64,000 nt of DNA, from contig NC_085136.1 in NCBI RefSeq assembly GCF_035046485.1, positions 157,282,754 to 157,346,753 on the forward strand, given 5' to 3'. The stretch is from Aedes albopictus. Lineage: Eukaryota; Arthropoda; Insecta; Diptera; Culicidae. Both the position numbers and the translations under genes were made by a program. Under the pieces are notes generated by a model, which saw nothing but the letters and a program-made list of their open reading frames with translations, was not told the DNA's origin and did not search any database. Shown piece by piece: positions 1-12,239 of this stretch; the stretch's first letter is position 1, and each line of letters begins with the position of its first letter.

Positions 1-3000
1 ATTCAAAACCTTCTCCAGGGACTGACCCTTGAATAACTTCCAGGATTCCTCCTGGAGTTTCTTCAGTAACTCCTGTAGGGATTCCTTCAGGAAATGCTAC
101 AGGGATTTTTTAAGGAGTTCCTCCACGAACTCTTCTTAGAATTCCTTCGGGATTTCTCCAAGGATTCCACCAGCAATTTCTTCCTGGGATTTCTCCACGA
201 ATTTCTTCATTGATTGATTGATTTGTCTTTATTAAAGAGACTTTCAGCCCTTGGCTGGTTCGTCTCTTTGAATTTCTTCACAGATTCCTTCAGGAATTAT
301 TCTAGGGATTACTCTGGGAATTGCTGCGGGATTCCCCTAAAAATTCATCCAGCGTTTCCTTCAGAAATGCCTCTTGGAGTTTTTTTAAGAGATTCCAACA
401 GTCATTCAATTATAATATCCTCCAGGGATTCCTCTAATTTTTTTTTTGCAGGGCTTAACTCGGGAATTCCTTCGGTGATTCAACTAATTTTAAAAAATCC
501 TCCAATTCCCTGGAACTCTTATTAGGGTTCCTCCAGGAATTCCTCCTTGTATTTTTAAGGAACTCCGCCTGGATTTAATTCAGTACTTCTTACTGGAACT
601 GTTCAGGGATTCCCTCAGTAATTCCTTTTGAAATTGCTTCCGGGATTCCTTCTGGAGTTTCTTTCATCCACGAGTTTCTTTAGGAATTTCTCTAGGATAT
701 TCTCCAAGGATCCCTTCCATCAATTCCTACAAGATTCATCCAATGTTTCCACAGTGCATTCCTGCAGGACTTCCTCCAGTAATTGCTTCCAGGTTTCTTC
801 CAAGAATTCAACCAGGAATTCCTGCAAAAAAATATCCAGGAATTCTTTAACGGATTCCTCCAAAAATTCCAGATACTCCTACAGGAATTCCTCCAAAGAT
901 TTCTCCAAGAATTATTTCATGGAATCCTCCATGGATTCCACCAGAAACTCTCTATTTTCCAGGCATTCTTTCAGAGATTCCTCCTTGGATTCTTGCAGAG
1001 ATTGCTCCAGGAAATTCTTCAGGGATCCATCAAGGTATTTCACCAGGAATTAATCAAGGAATTCCATCATAAATTATATCAGCAATTCATGCAGGAATGT
1101 CTACAGGAAATCCTTCAGGAATTCCTTCAGAAATTCTTCTAGAAATTTCTCTAGGAATATCGTCCGGATTTTTTTCAAGAATTCCTTCAAGAATTATTGC
1201 AGATTTTTCTCCCGAAAATCTCTAAGCATTCTTTAAAAAATTCTCCAGGTATTCCTCCAGAAATTTCTCTGAAAATTCCTCCAGAAATTTCTCTAGAAAT
1301 TCCTCCGGGAATTTCTCAGAGGATTTTTTCAGAAATTTCTTCCAGGGCTACTCTAGAGATTCCCCCAGAAATTCATCCAGTAGTTGTTGCAAAAATTCCT
1401 CCAGATATTCCTCTAGGAATTCCTTCAAGGATTCCTCCAGCAATTTCCAAAGGAAAACCTCCTGGAATTTCTCCAGCAATTACTCCAAGAATTTCTTCAG
1501 GAATTCCTTCAGCAATTTATCTAGGAATTGATCAAGGAATCGCTCCTGGACATCCTTCAGAAATGATGTCAGCAATTTCTCCTGTTTTTTTTTCCTGAAA
1601 ATCTTCTGAGATTTTTTCCAGAAAATTTTCTGAGGACTTCCCATGGATTCTTTCAGGGAGGACTTCCCATGGATTCTTTCAGGGATTCCTTCGAGGAATT
1701 CTGCAGGAATTCCTCCATAAATTCCACTCGGAATTCCTCTAGGATTTTCTCAAGGGATTTTTTTTTTTCAGAAATAGTTAAATAATAGAATAGAAATAGA
1801 AATCTCCCAGAAGTCCTCTAGAAATTCATCCAGTAATTCTTTCAAGAATTCCTGTAGTGATTCCTCCAGCAATTCCCACATGAAAACCTCTAGGAATTCT
1901 TTCAGGCATACCTCCAGGATTTTATCCAGGAATTACTCCAGAAATTACCTCAGGAATTTTCTTCAGAAATTTCTCCAGGAATTGCTCTTGTACACCCTCC
2001 AAAAAATATGGCAGAAATTCCTTTAGGCATTTCTCCAGGAATTTCTCCTGAGATTCCATCAGGAATTGCTTCAGGGATTCCTCCAGAAATTTCTCCATGA
2101 ATTTCTCCAGAGATTTTCGCAGGGATTCCTCCAGCAGTTTCTCTAAGGATTCTTCCAGCAAATTCTCTAAGGATTTTTTCGGGAATTCTTACAGGACATT
2201 ATCTACGAATACCTTCGGGAATTTTTCAGGGATTCCTTCAGGTATTCCTGCAGAAATTCCTCCAGAGATTCTTCCAGGGATTTCTTCACGAATTTCTTCA
2301 AGGATTCCCCCAGGGATTCCTTCGAGGATTTCTCCAGAAACGCCTCCAGAAATATCGCTTTAAATTCTTCCAGGAATTTCTCAAGGGATTTTATTTTTTA
2401 GAAAAATAACAGATATAGAAACAGAAAACTTCCAGAATTCCTCTAGATATTCACCCAGTAATCCTTTCAAGAACTCCTTTAGAGATTCCTCTAGCAATTC
2501 CCACAGGAATACCTCTAGGAATTCCTTCATTTATTACTTCAGTAATTCTTCCAGGAAATGTCCCGGGAATTTCTTCCAGAATTCCTCCAACAATTTCTCC
2601 GGGAATTGCTCCTGGCATCCTTTGGAAATTAGGTCAGCAATTCATCTAGGAATGTCTCCAGGAAATCTTCTAGGATTTTTTTCACAGATTCTTCCGGGGA
2701 ATTCTCCAGGAATACTTTCAGGAATTTTTCATGGGTTCCTTCAGACATTCCTTCAGGAATTTCTCCAAAAAATCCTCCATGAATTGTTTCGGGGATTCCT
2801 CCAGGGGATTTCCCACGAATATTTCCAGGGATATTCCCAGAGATTGCAGAGGTTCTTCCAGAAAATCCTCCTGGAATTTCTCTAGGGATTTTTTTAAGAA
2901 ATTTCTCTAGCAATTGCTCCCAGAGTTGCGCTGGAGATATTTCCAGAAATTCTTCAAGGGATTTATCCAAGAATTCATCTAAGAAATTTCTCAAGGAATT

Positions 3001-3650
3001 TCTCCAGAAATTCCCGCTGGGTCTCATCCAAAAATTCCTCTAAGAATTACGCCCAGGAGTTTGTCCAGAAGTTTCTCCAGGCATTCGTCCATGATTCTCT
3101 CTAGAGATTTTCCCGGGAATTGCCTCACAGATTTCTCCAAGAATTCCTCCAAGGATTCCTTCAGAAGATTTCCTCTATGAATTCCTCAAAAGATTTCTTA
3201 CGAAATTTTTGTAGGCATTCCTCGCAGAATTTCTCCAGGAATTTCTCCAACATTTCCTCCAAGGAATCCACCAGAAATTTATCTAGGATTTCCCCATGAG
3301 ATCTCTTTGGCTTCATCTAGGCATTCCTGTAGGAATTGCTCCATGGATTCATCTAGATGTTGCTCCAGGGATATTTTCAGGGATTGCTCCGGGAATTCCT
3401 CAAGTGATTTCTTCAGAAATTTCTCCCAGGTCCTTCTCAAAAATTCATTTAGGAATTCTTTCGGAAATTTTAGAAGTCTTTCCATCATCTTTTCAGGGAT
3501 GTACCTCAGAACTTCTCCAGGATTACCTGATGATTTATTTGATATTTTTCAAGAATTTCTGAAGAAATTCCTCCAACGAACAGAATGGGAAGATAATTCA
3601 AAAAGGAAGCATACAGGAATCAGGAAATTCTTGGTTGGTTCTCAAAAGAG
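1..3650. repeat. Large degenerate 12-bp minisatellite (GAATTCCTCCAG type)
   Basis: About 3.6 kb of loosely repeated 12-mers around GAATTCCTCCAG / AAATTTCTCCAG, with the CTCCAG strand on +. Periodicity is clearest at 1240-1560, where every fourth codon repeats as I-P-P-E or I-S-L-E. Because the unit is a multiple of three and lacks stops in all frames, long ORFs appear on both strands; these are not genes. Longer blocks repeat within it (about 1430-1580, 1745-1900, 2365-2530, 2600-2645), indicating higher-order duplication. A perfect 26-bp tandem duplication lies at 1632-1683. Confidence 0.9.
205..268 (+). repeat. Retroelement 3'-tail-like motif inside the minisatellite
   Basis: TTGATTGATTTGTCTTTATT and AGAGACTTTCAGCCC recur almost identically at 15646-15690, also embedded in minisatellite-like sequence. 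It looks like the conserved end of a dispersed SINE or LINE family. Confidence 0.45.
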
Positions 3651-3659
3651 TTCGTAATT

Positions 3660-4924
3660 TCCAAAAGAGTTCAGCTATAATTTCTTATGAATGTTTTGTA
3701 GATATTAACAACAAATGAATGCAAAATAATGCATGAGTAAATAATAATACTTAATCTTTTAGAAATAGGTCACCGCTACCAGCACCAAGTTGATTTGTGT
3801 AGATCAGGCAAACTTTATTTTTAACATATTGTACAAAATACAACAGCGTGACTGCTGAAGGGTTAAATAATGCTTTTTGAATATAATGTCAATATATTCA
3901 ATTTCATCGTGTTGCGTTTAATTATAAAAGCTAGTATATACAAATTTGCTAAGGGTGCAACACCCCTGAGACTAATATTATAGAAAATCTGCTATGCTGC
4001 TATTCAGATACTCAAGAGGTGGGTACTCGGGTTATGTGGGGGTCGACTTAATATAATATCATCCTCTCTCTTCCTTATCTTCGTGGTACACCCGTTAGGG
4101 ATGACATCGAGAAACGTACATGAGAACTCTATTTGGTAAGCACTCTACTAGCTATCGCCTTAAACTGTCCTCAGACAACCAGTTTGCACGTATAAGAAAG
4201 TTTAAGACCGTGTTTTACGTACTTTTATGCGGTAAAGCTACATCGCATACGATAGAGCAAAAGTGTCTTATGAGTTCAAAATTGGAGGCATTATACGTGC
4301 AATGTGCATTGATGGGACAATAAGAATGCTATTTAATTCATGTGATATCTTATTCGATGTACGGTGTGCACTATTGCTACGTATTATAGCGTCTTATACG
4401 ACTTTATAATATTCAAAAAAAAAAACAATTCTTTTCCCCTCAGTGTTAAGCTAATGATCCCTGGACAAGCCACACTTTACACTTGACACCAAACACTACT
4501 TATGAATCAAGCTGATTAGCACCAGGAGTGTTTGTTGGAATGCACTTGGTTTATTTGCGCTGTGCGTGTTTGACAGACTATCTGGAGCAAAACACGACGA
4601 AGCATAGTTTCCTGCACAGTTTCCATTACTGCTCTCTGGCTGATTGTCAGTTCTACAAAATACCAATGTATGCACACTTTAACGAGTTTGTGTTTACATT
4701 TATGTGATTTCATTCGTACACCAATGCGAGTTAAACTGCTGGCATAATGAGAAAAGTACCAAGTGAAGTCATGCAATCATCGCAGTTCGCTATTATGTTA
4801 ATTCATTTGACACTTTGCTAGTCTGACGCACGCTTATGAGAAGTAGTTAAGTTTATTGCAGTAAAATATCAAAATATCGTTCACTACGATGTAGTCATAC
4901 CTTATTAAAGTTTATTTGTATTCC
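3660..4924. other. No recognised feature
   Basis: AT-rich sequence with only short ORFs on both strands and no coding signature or repeat structure I recognise. Confidence 0.4.
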
Positions 4925-6150
4925 TATACGACATTACCATGACTATGGGAGAAATGAAAACCCACTATTCCGCCCCTGTGCACATCTTTTCGATTTTGTC
5001 CAGAGTGATATCTCTATCGCCCATCTCTTGTATACTCGACCTTTTCTCCACGAAGTGTGGGCATTCGAATAGCATGTGCCCCGCGGTTCCGTCTCAGTTT
5101 GCGGGAGAACCTACATGTCCGAATCTGTGCAAATACCACCTAAAGCACCCATGACCCGACCGAAATTATGTCAAGTGAAAGTTCACCTCGACGTGGGGCC
5201 TGCTAATCCAAGACACGCTCGGTATGAGCCTGTGTGACCATCTACCTTTGCTGGATGATTCGCATTCCCTCTGCCATTTCAACATAGACGAGGTTCTGAC
5301 GATCCGTATCACGCCTCTTATGCCGCGTCGTTCAAATCACTCTTCATCCTCTGCCATCACTAGTGCAATGGGCGTCATTTCCGCTAGCACATATGTATAT
5401 CGCGTTCTTTAAGACAGTGCGGTATGCGCTGACCGCCCTAAAACACATCAGGCTGTGGGTGCTCCCGAGTCGCTTCACGTTTCGATTGACGACTAGCGCA
5501 CTTGACCACGCAGGGGTGCCGTACCGTAGTGTGGAGACCGCTACCGTCGCGAGAAGCTTACACTTTCTCGACACTATTGCCGAACCATATGACATTATCC
5601 TCGACAATGCCATGATTTTCATGCTTGCCCTTTTGCAGGCATATTCTACGTGGCTTCTGTATTTCAGCTTGTCGTCGATCCTAAGCCCAAGTTGATTCAG
5701 TTGGAGCTTGAAATTGATCGTGGGCCACTGCCTGGCCACAAGGGTAGCCTTACGTCCGGTGGAAATGTAAACCTCAATACGCCACCATACATACGCAGCG
5801 TTCCATAGTACCAGGCCCAAGATGAAACTCTGAAATACTCCTGCGGTGATGTTGGTGCTCCTCTCTCCTTCCTCTGCATCGTAGATTAGCACTCTATTCT
5901 GAAAGTAGCTCTCCAGTATCGGCAACGACTATCCGGGACTCCTATATGGCGTATGCCACACTCGAAGGCGGTCTAGCTGTTGGACATCTATGGACGGGGC
6001 CCATGATCTTATATCTCGGTGCGGGAACAACAGCATCTTGGAGGAGCGTTCAAGGGGTGCTAAAGTTTTGGCCATAACTGTCCTGTAGGCATCACCCAAA
6101 GGGGTTCGAATTGGCTGCCTGGCAGAGATTGTGGTAATAGCAGCAATAGT
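4925..6150 (-). pseudogene. R1-clade non-LTR retrotransposon ORF2 remnant (RT 3' half and C-terminal zinc-finger region)
   Basis: Minus strand. Near 6150-6060 the endonuclease-RT linker is readable (SNPFGDAYRTVMAKTLAP). The polymerase fingers are missing. From about 5925 the copy resumes before GVFQSFILGLVLWN, a decayed form of the RT G-V-P-Q-G-S-x-L-G-P motif. The catalytic FADD box has been lost. Then come LGLRIDDKLKYRSHVEYACK and KCKLLATVAVSTLRYGTPAW, diagnostic of R1-clade ORF2. Downstream frames (about 5340-4930) show KWQRECESSSKGRW, LIPSVS and HGCFRWYLHRFGHVGS. They end in GHMLFECPHF, the Cys/His-rich C-terminal region. Internal stops and deletions show that it is dead. Confidence 0.85.
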
Positions 6151-6179
6151 ACATACAACCTGTTGATCTTCGCTATTGT

Positions 6180-7165
6180 GAAGCCCTTAACACAGTTAAA
6201 ATTTTCGTGTAATTTTCCATTTATTTCGATGCACATATTTGGAGCATCGAAATAAACGCAAAATTAGATTTGATTTTAAAATTACACTACTTGAAACACG
6301 AGTCGTGTAAAATTAAATTTCGTTTAAAATTAAACGATGCATGCGTTCCTAGCGACGCTGTATTTTTACACGAATGTTTGTTTTTCTCCGGCCAAATGAT
6401 TTCGCAATTGCCTGTTTCATTAAAATTTATAAAAAATCATCACTCTGTACCGTCATTGTAGTATCTGTAGAAGCTGCCCAAATGGTTTGCCGTTTGTTTT
6501 GCAATTAACCCAAAGCAGTACTCAACGCAACCGTACGGAAATCGGAGCACCGAAAGACACACGGGCGATTGAAGCTGGAAGTGCCGCTGACGAAGATGTT
6601 TATGTGTAATTCGGCAAATTTGCATCAGAAATCATACTCTGATACCACATACTCCATTTATGTGTTTAATGCACTCGCGTATTGAAGATAGGTCATTATA
6701 AATAAGAAAAACCATGTAATAAATCGAAAAAATTGTGTGTCTTCCGATGCTTATCCCACGAACAACTTTTCCGGTCGCCGGCAAAACAAAACTGACGCAG
6801 TGTCGCCATTTGTAAATCGAATGGTGCTGTTAATTTACACGACGGTTTAAATTTGTAGTTTCGTTAACGGAAAATCGGGTGTCATTCAACTTCTTTTTAC
6901 ATTGAAAGCTGTAAATACATTGTGATGGAATATTGAGCAGATAAAAATGTAATTTTGTGTGTTTTTCAATGCTCCAATCATGTGCATCAATTTAAACTCA
7001 ATTTTAAACCATTTGCTTGATTCAATTCGTTCAATTTCACAGCTCACATGATTTACATCTCGTTTAAATTTAATTATTTTTTTCTGTGTATATTGTTCGA
7101 CGTGAAAATAATATTCAGAACCGGAACTCAAAAGGTTGTACAGATTACCGCTATTTAACTTCAAT
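6180..7165. repeat. AT-rich inserted sequence with a strong hairpin near its left end
   Basis: Lies between the ORF2 and ORF1 remnants of a minus-strand R1-clade element. At 6219-6256 a perfect 13-bp stem (TTTATTTCGATGC / GCATCGAAATAAA) flanks an 11-base loop. Motifs such as ACACGA and GTTTAAAATTAAA recur in inverted form near 6300 and 7060, suggesting one or more MITEs. No coding evidence. Confidence 0.4.
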
Positions 7166-7261
7166 TTATCTGATATTATATCCTTCTCGTTGATGGGAGG
7201 GATACGGTAAGAGTCCGCTAGTAGGGCGATATCTGTACTTGATTCCGATACTGACTACCAC

Positions 7262-7530
7262 AGTAACTGTTGTATGATCTCACAGTGGTTCAGGTTTAGC
7301 TGTGTAACCTGCACCATCGTCGGTTGTTTCATCCTCCACGCGTGCCTGGTCATTTAGACTTGCCTGTAGTATGGTCATTGATATCCGTACAAATCCGGCA
7401 TTTTGGTGCCGAGTTGCATTCCTGGCGATGTGGCGTTCCACTTCGCACTTCCTGCAGAGTTTGCTCATATCAGTGCCTTTACACGCCCACGACTTGTGTC
7501 CTTGCTCGAAGCACTTGAAGCATGGCCTAC
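7262..7530 (-). pseudogene. R1-clade ORF1 (Gag-like) zinc-knuckle fragment
   Basis: Minus strand, the C-terminal end of ORF1. CFKCFEQGHKSWAC is a complete CX2CX4HX4C knuckle. The next one (LCRKCEVERHIARNA) has lost its last cysteine. The 3' end (7262-7320, ending near GYTAKPEPL) matches a second ORF1 copy at about 51660 at nucleotide level. Together with 8065-8985 it forms one ORF1 split by the insertion at 7530-8065. Confidence 0.75.
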
Positions 7531-8065
7531 ACAGTACGAAAAAAATCTGTAAATTTATGACGAACTGAATGTAACAAATTGACCTCCATCGTGTTCGATA
7601 GAAATGTATGTGTGATCTTAAAATTACACTGCTGATTGCTGAGAGAAAAGACTTATCAGAGAAACTTAAAAAATATTTAAACGAGAATCGAACTCAGATC
7701 TTCCGAGTGAGAGTTCACGCCTAACCCCTCTAGGCTGTCTCACCAAGCTGAAGAGACGGCAATCAAAGATAAACATGTTCCACCATAAAGGAACAAACTG
7801 TTGTACCGCTTCGGCCACAGAGAGCGAGAGAGCAGTCTCCGCAGCGAAGCAGACGACTGAGCGTAGCTGTCTTTGTTTACGTTACTGCATGTAAATTTCA
7901 AGCGAATATGTCTCGAAAAATGTAAACAGTACGCATGATTGGCTGATTACTGAGCGGACAGTATCATCTCCCGGTAAATGGCTGTTCTTTTGTAGCTTCT
8001 GCTATAATTTTCAGTCGATGCTTAACTTACGTGCTGTTCAATTTTCATGATTTCTTTCTGTGTAT
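7530..8065. mobile_element. Insertion (candidate MITE with a tRNA-like segment) splitting R1-clade ORF1
   Basis: About 535 bp of AT-rich sequence interrupts the ORF1 remnant. Its ends are loosely inverted: ACACAGTACGAAAAAAATC on the left, and on the right TTTCTTTCTGTGTA, reverse complement TACACAGAAAGAAA. Inside, 7685-7745 on the minus strand has a tRNA-like A-box/B-box pair (GAGTTCGATTCTCG), suggesting a SINE head within the insert. Confidence 0.4.
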
Positions 8066-8985
8066 GGTGCATAAATGCTGAACTGTCAAACTGACCAAGT
8101 AACTCTGACCTTCCCGACTGTAACAGTCCTTTTCCTCTCCAGCACTGGGACCTTAATCGTGGTGATCCACGTGCGGCAGGCGGATCCATGCACCTGGTGC
8201 AACTACATCATATTGCTGCAAGGCGGCTGTGAACTTCACTGCATCGGTGATCTCGTCCAGGTTTTTGCACTGGAGAGTCGCCACCGTCGTCAGGATTCCC
8301 ACATGCCCTCAGTACCTTCTGTTCTGGTGACTTGTTGGAGGTTACCTTTCTGGCCGCCTCATTCTTCAGCACCTACATCATCACCTAAGTCCTGGAGCGC
8401 CGGATGATTTTTACATTCGTGCCCAGCGGTTAGAGACACTCGGTGTACATATCTGTCTCGCTCCATTCGCACTTGCGGGATGGTTTTACTTTTCTCAACT
8501 CCTTCCTTTTCCCAACCGTTATCCAAGGGTTGTCTTTCCCTTGATCCGGTTGGCTCCCAGTTATCTTGAGGTTTGCCTCTTGGAGCTAGGCTTCCCTGCC
8601 ATGCACGTTTTGCAACCGGCTTGAGAGCCTGGTTGCTCATGTTGGCCGCCTCCTTCTTCTGCCGGGCACTGGTTGCCTCCGGCATGTTTCGGCCGTGCAG
8701 CTAGAGCCGTGAGGCGATTTGCCCTCTCCCCTACTACTCCTGGTTTCGTCGCGTTTTCAGCAAAGAAGAAGTTGTCCGTTTTGGTGAACTGCTTTTCCTT
8801 GCGCGCTTCATCCGCGCTTTGTTTCTCGGTAAGAATATCGTACCCCTAACCCTTAAACGAGGCTACCGACTTGCGGAGCTTCAACAGACCTTCTTTAAGG
8901 TCTTTACCGATGTAACGCTGACCGCTCGTGTAACTAATCAGCTCGTCGAGCTGCTCGGCGACCACCAACATCTGAGGTAGCCCAC
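8065..8985 (-). pseudogene. R1-clade ORF1 (Gag-like) remnant, N-terminal and middle part
   Basis: Minus strand. About 8960-8860 reads TSGQRYIGKDLKEGLLKLRK, matching the paralogous copy near 52380-52290 (TSGRNHISKDLEKGLLKLRN). The basic Gln/Lys-rich region (8685-8360) and the VATLQCKNLDEITDAVKF segment follow. Then comes the stretch before the zinc knuckles (KRTVTVGKVRVTWSV), comparable to SVTVAKVTVDWSICPL at 25.97 kb. Stops and frameshifts are present. Confidence 0.7.
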
Positions 8986-8999
8986 TGCGCATTCTGGTA

Positions 9000-9440
9000 C
9001 CCTCTGAAACTCTCTAAGGCCCCCCGAATCACCCCTAAGACCTTTTGGAATCTCTTACGACCTCCTGAAATGCTACTGATACTTTCTGGTACCCCCTAAA
9101 TACCCCATGAAACCCCCTGAAACCCCCCAAAGGCTCCTTAGAACCCCCTGATACTAAATGAGACCCTCTAAATCGCCCCTTAAACGACCTGCAACACGTG
9201 AGACCCCCAAAATGGCCCCTGAGACGCCTTGGAACTCACCTGGAACCCCCTGAGGCCCCCAGAAACTCCCTGAAACACGCCTGAAACCCCCTAAAACCTA
9301 TCTGAGACTTCCAGATACCTCTTGGTACTCCCTGAAACGCCTTTTAAACTTTTTGGTACCCTCTGAGACCTTATTAAGCGCCATTGAGATTCCCTGTAAC
9401 CTCTTGAGGCCTCCTGAAACACGCCCGAGACCTTCAAGAT
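9000..9440. repeat. Second minisatellite family (CCCCCTGAAACC type)
   Basis: Degenerate 10-13-bp repeats around AACCCCCTGAAACC. The reverse complement form (GGGGGTTTCAGG) occurs at 33815-33900, 55920-56170, 58600-58830 and 63110-63190. Confidence 0.8.
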
Positions 9441-11740
9441 GTGAGTGTAGAATTAACATTAGTTAACATACACGTTGAAGAAATCCTTCTGATGCCATCT
9501 TGAAATTTGGTTTCAGCGAAATTTTCTCACATGATATGTAAAATATAACACCGTGTCATTCACGGGAATTGGTTGATTTTGATAAGACTGCATGATAATT
9601 GAAGGGTCCTTCAATTTTACTTGGAATGTTATAAAATAAAATTTTATTACTATGTTTCATCAAATACTTTACAACTCCGGAATAATTTCCGCCATCATAC
9701 TGCAGCTTGGCTCATGCAAACGCTCGCTTGCTTGAAAGCCTCAATCATGTTTTCCATAGCTGCCATGGGGCAGCAGAGTGTGTCAAGTAGGTAGAGTATG
9801 CAGGGATGTTGGGAAGATTTATGGTCAAATTTTATGCACCCATCACCCATCAACAGTCTGTAGAAGTGTGCTCTCATTCAAGGGTGTTGAAATTAATTAT
9901 GTGTCTGAGCATGTACACTCCAGTAAGGGCTCAAACAGTTTGAATCAAGCGCTGTTTACTTTAAAGCTTGTTTTAGGATGTGTTCAAAAGGTCTTGCACG
10001 TGCTAATCTACTATTCACATCAATAGTTGAAAAACACTCTCGGTAGGAAAAACACACCCTCATGACTTTTTGAAATAGATAAACAGTAGTTTGCTTCTAC
10101 AATTTACCAACGAGGAATTTCACGAACTAAACAAATTATCAATCGCCTTTTTATCACACCCTCTTTAGTACATTGGGCACAATTTGATGAAAACGTCCGT
10201 CATGGTACTAGTATTATGCAAAACATCTCTGTTTCAAACTTGTTGTATGGCGCATTGAAAAAACTAATAACCCTAATGTACAACATGTGAAATTATGCTT
10301 GATGGCAACGATGATATGGCAAGATGGCAAAGCACTGCAGAAATCTAGAAAAAAAAAACCCACAAGCACATGTCTGCAGCATATGTTCAAGCTGCAGCAG
10401 CAAATTTTCGCATCCAACTACACAGCAGCAAAGCAAACGATCGGACTTCGCTGCTGCTATGATCCATCCAAGCAGCAACAACGACGCCCCTTCAAGAAGC
10501 GGAAAAACGCCCGAGCGGAACACACACAAAAAAGTTGTTTCGACTTCTCAAACTCTCCGAAGTATCATCACAACTTTTGAAGCATCCGTTGCGGGGATTG
10601 ATGAGCTTTGTTGAACATTGGCACCACCGCGCCCGTATACTGGTACTGGGGAAAGCACTTGAAAAAACTAAATTTAAAAATCCCTTCGCTCCATTCTTTT
10701 CGATCCTGGAAATTTCTCGCTGTTTAGGAGCAGTGAGGACTAAACTCAAACAAAAGAGTTAAGATAGCGGAAAGCTATATTGTTCTATCGTACATTTCGG
10801 TCACGAGCGTTCGCAGTTGAGTGTGTGTGCATTTTGAGGATTTTCTGACAAGAGGATTGCTTGCTTTTGAAATGGTAAACGTTTTTAACAAGCATACTGA
10901 AAGGATATTTTTCAATAGAAGCGATGTTCCAATTATTAGTTTTCATTTCAATACTTGCTCTGGTCAATATATAGTAAAACCATGAAGTTTTATGGCTAAC
11001 GCTTGATATTTTACTCATTTTCATTGTCAATTACCTACCCAAGTAACCAATAGCATTTCATTTAGGCTTATAGGGCTATTATTCGGCCAATAAAGAACAT
11101 GTTTGCTCTACAATAGAGCTATATTAACACGCATGGCGAATAGTAGAGTCATGTGGTTACTATGGTACAATAATACTTTGATAGCCACAATACAGTTTTA
11201 CTCCAACGTCACGCGAATAGTAGAGCATAGTCTGCGTCGCTCTAGGGTGATGTTTCTTAAGTTTCTTGGAACGTTAAGGGTTCCCACGACTTCTTAAACG
11301 GCGGGCTGCCAGCACGTTCGCTGGCATTCTCGTAGTGACCAGCTTCCATTTGGTTCCTGTTGTATTTTCGCTATTCTTTCTTCCGGCATTTGTAGTCGAC
11401 ATTTCTTTGTCGAACATTCTCTGCACAATAGTGCCTTGTATCTCGTACCGCACATCATTGACAGTTGCACAAAACCTTCGCATATCATTCTGATCCGTGT
11501 ACTTTCCTGCGATTCAGCCAAATTCATGTTGAATTTTGAATGTCAGGTAATACATGCGATTATTGTGAGTCCCACCAAGCGAATGAACTCATTTAATTTG
11601 AACTAACGTTAATTAAAGTGGACACCCATTAATTACCTCCTGATATAATAGGTAGAAAAAGGCTATGCTCCATAATCCTGCGAGCAACATTCAGCACACT
11701 ATCCACCGTGCTTCGTATTGCTTCTGAGCTATGATCCTCT
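9441..11740. other. Mostly unassigned AT-rich sequence
   Basis: No convincing gene. A Lys/Gln-rich stretch near 10340-10610 and a minus-strand stretch at 11275-11527 (RRFCATVNDVRYEIQGTIVQ in one frame) look faintly coding. The latter could be a retroelement crumb, but I cannot place it. Confidence 0.3.
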
Positions 11741-11744
11741 TAAT

Positions 11745-11900
11745 GAAATACGTAGACTCTTAGGGGGAGAGGGGATCTGACCAAAGTCTGTGTTCCATAT
11801 AAACTTCAAAAATTGAATATGAACAAAAATCTACGACGGGAAATGGGGGGTCTGAAATGGTCAAAACTAAGTCTCCGTTGTTTATGGACAGTACATATTG
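11745..11900. mobile_element. Degenerate copy of the TGTCCATAAA... MITE family
   Basis: Contains the internal landmarks of the copy at 26571-26744 (ACGTAGACTC, a G tract, CTGACCAAAGTCT, a run near TATGAACAAAAATCTACGA) and ends TTTATGGACAG. The left terminus is eroded. Confidence 0.6.
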
Positions 11901-12239
11901 AGCTATTGAGAAATGGCTACAGTTCGATTTTTCAACAGAAACAATAGCTGTCGACGACATCATAATTGCTCACTTACTCGGAGCTCGTCGACCAAGGTAG
12001 TTCAGTAAAGACTTTTAAGTTGACAATTGAAAACGCAGAATGAGAAGAAGAAGTTTGAAGAGTCAATAAAATGTAGTTTTTTTTTAACTAGGTACAGGTA
12101 ATTCTACCACAACCTCTAGTAAAAATCTAGTAATGCTCTCTTCGTACATCAGAATCTCGCTGTATTTTTTTTTTTTGTGAATTGAAGTTTGAGTGACTTC
12201 TCCGTATCCGTCGCGATTTCCGGCACAGAACCTGCAGAA

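Noticed and set aside
628..3657. Long open reading frames on both strands with NSSR/EFLQ/IPPG periodicity
   Set aside because: They are translations of a stop-free 12-bp minisatellite; overlapping frames are open in both directions and no start, splice or domain signal supports any of them.
7685..7745. tRNA-like sequence on the minus strand
   Set aside because: A- and B-box-like words are present but I could not pair a convincing acceptor stem; SINE head preferred. The same applies at 48898-48960 and 57045-57112.
10287..10614. Overlapping Lys/Gln-rich ORFs on both strands
   Set aside because: GCAGCAGCA-type low complexity opens several frames at once; no homology recognised.
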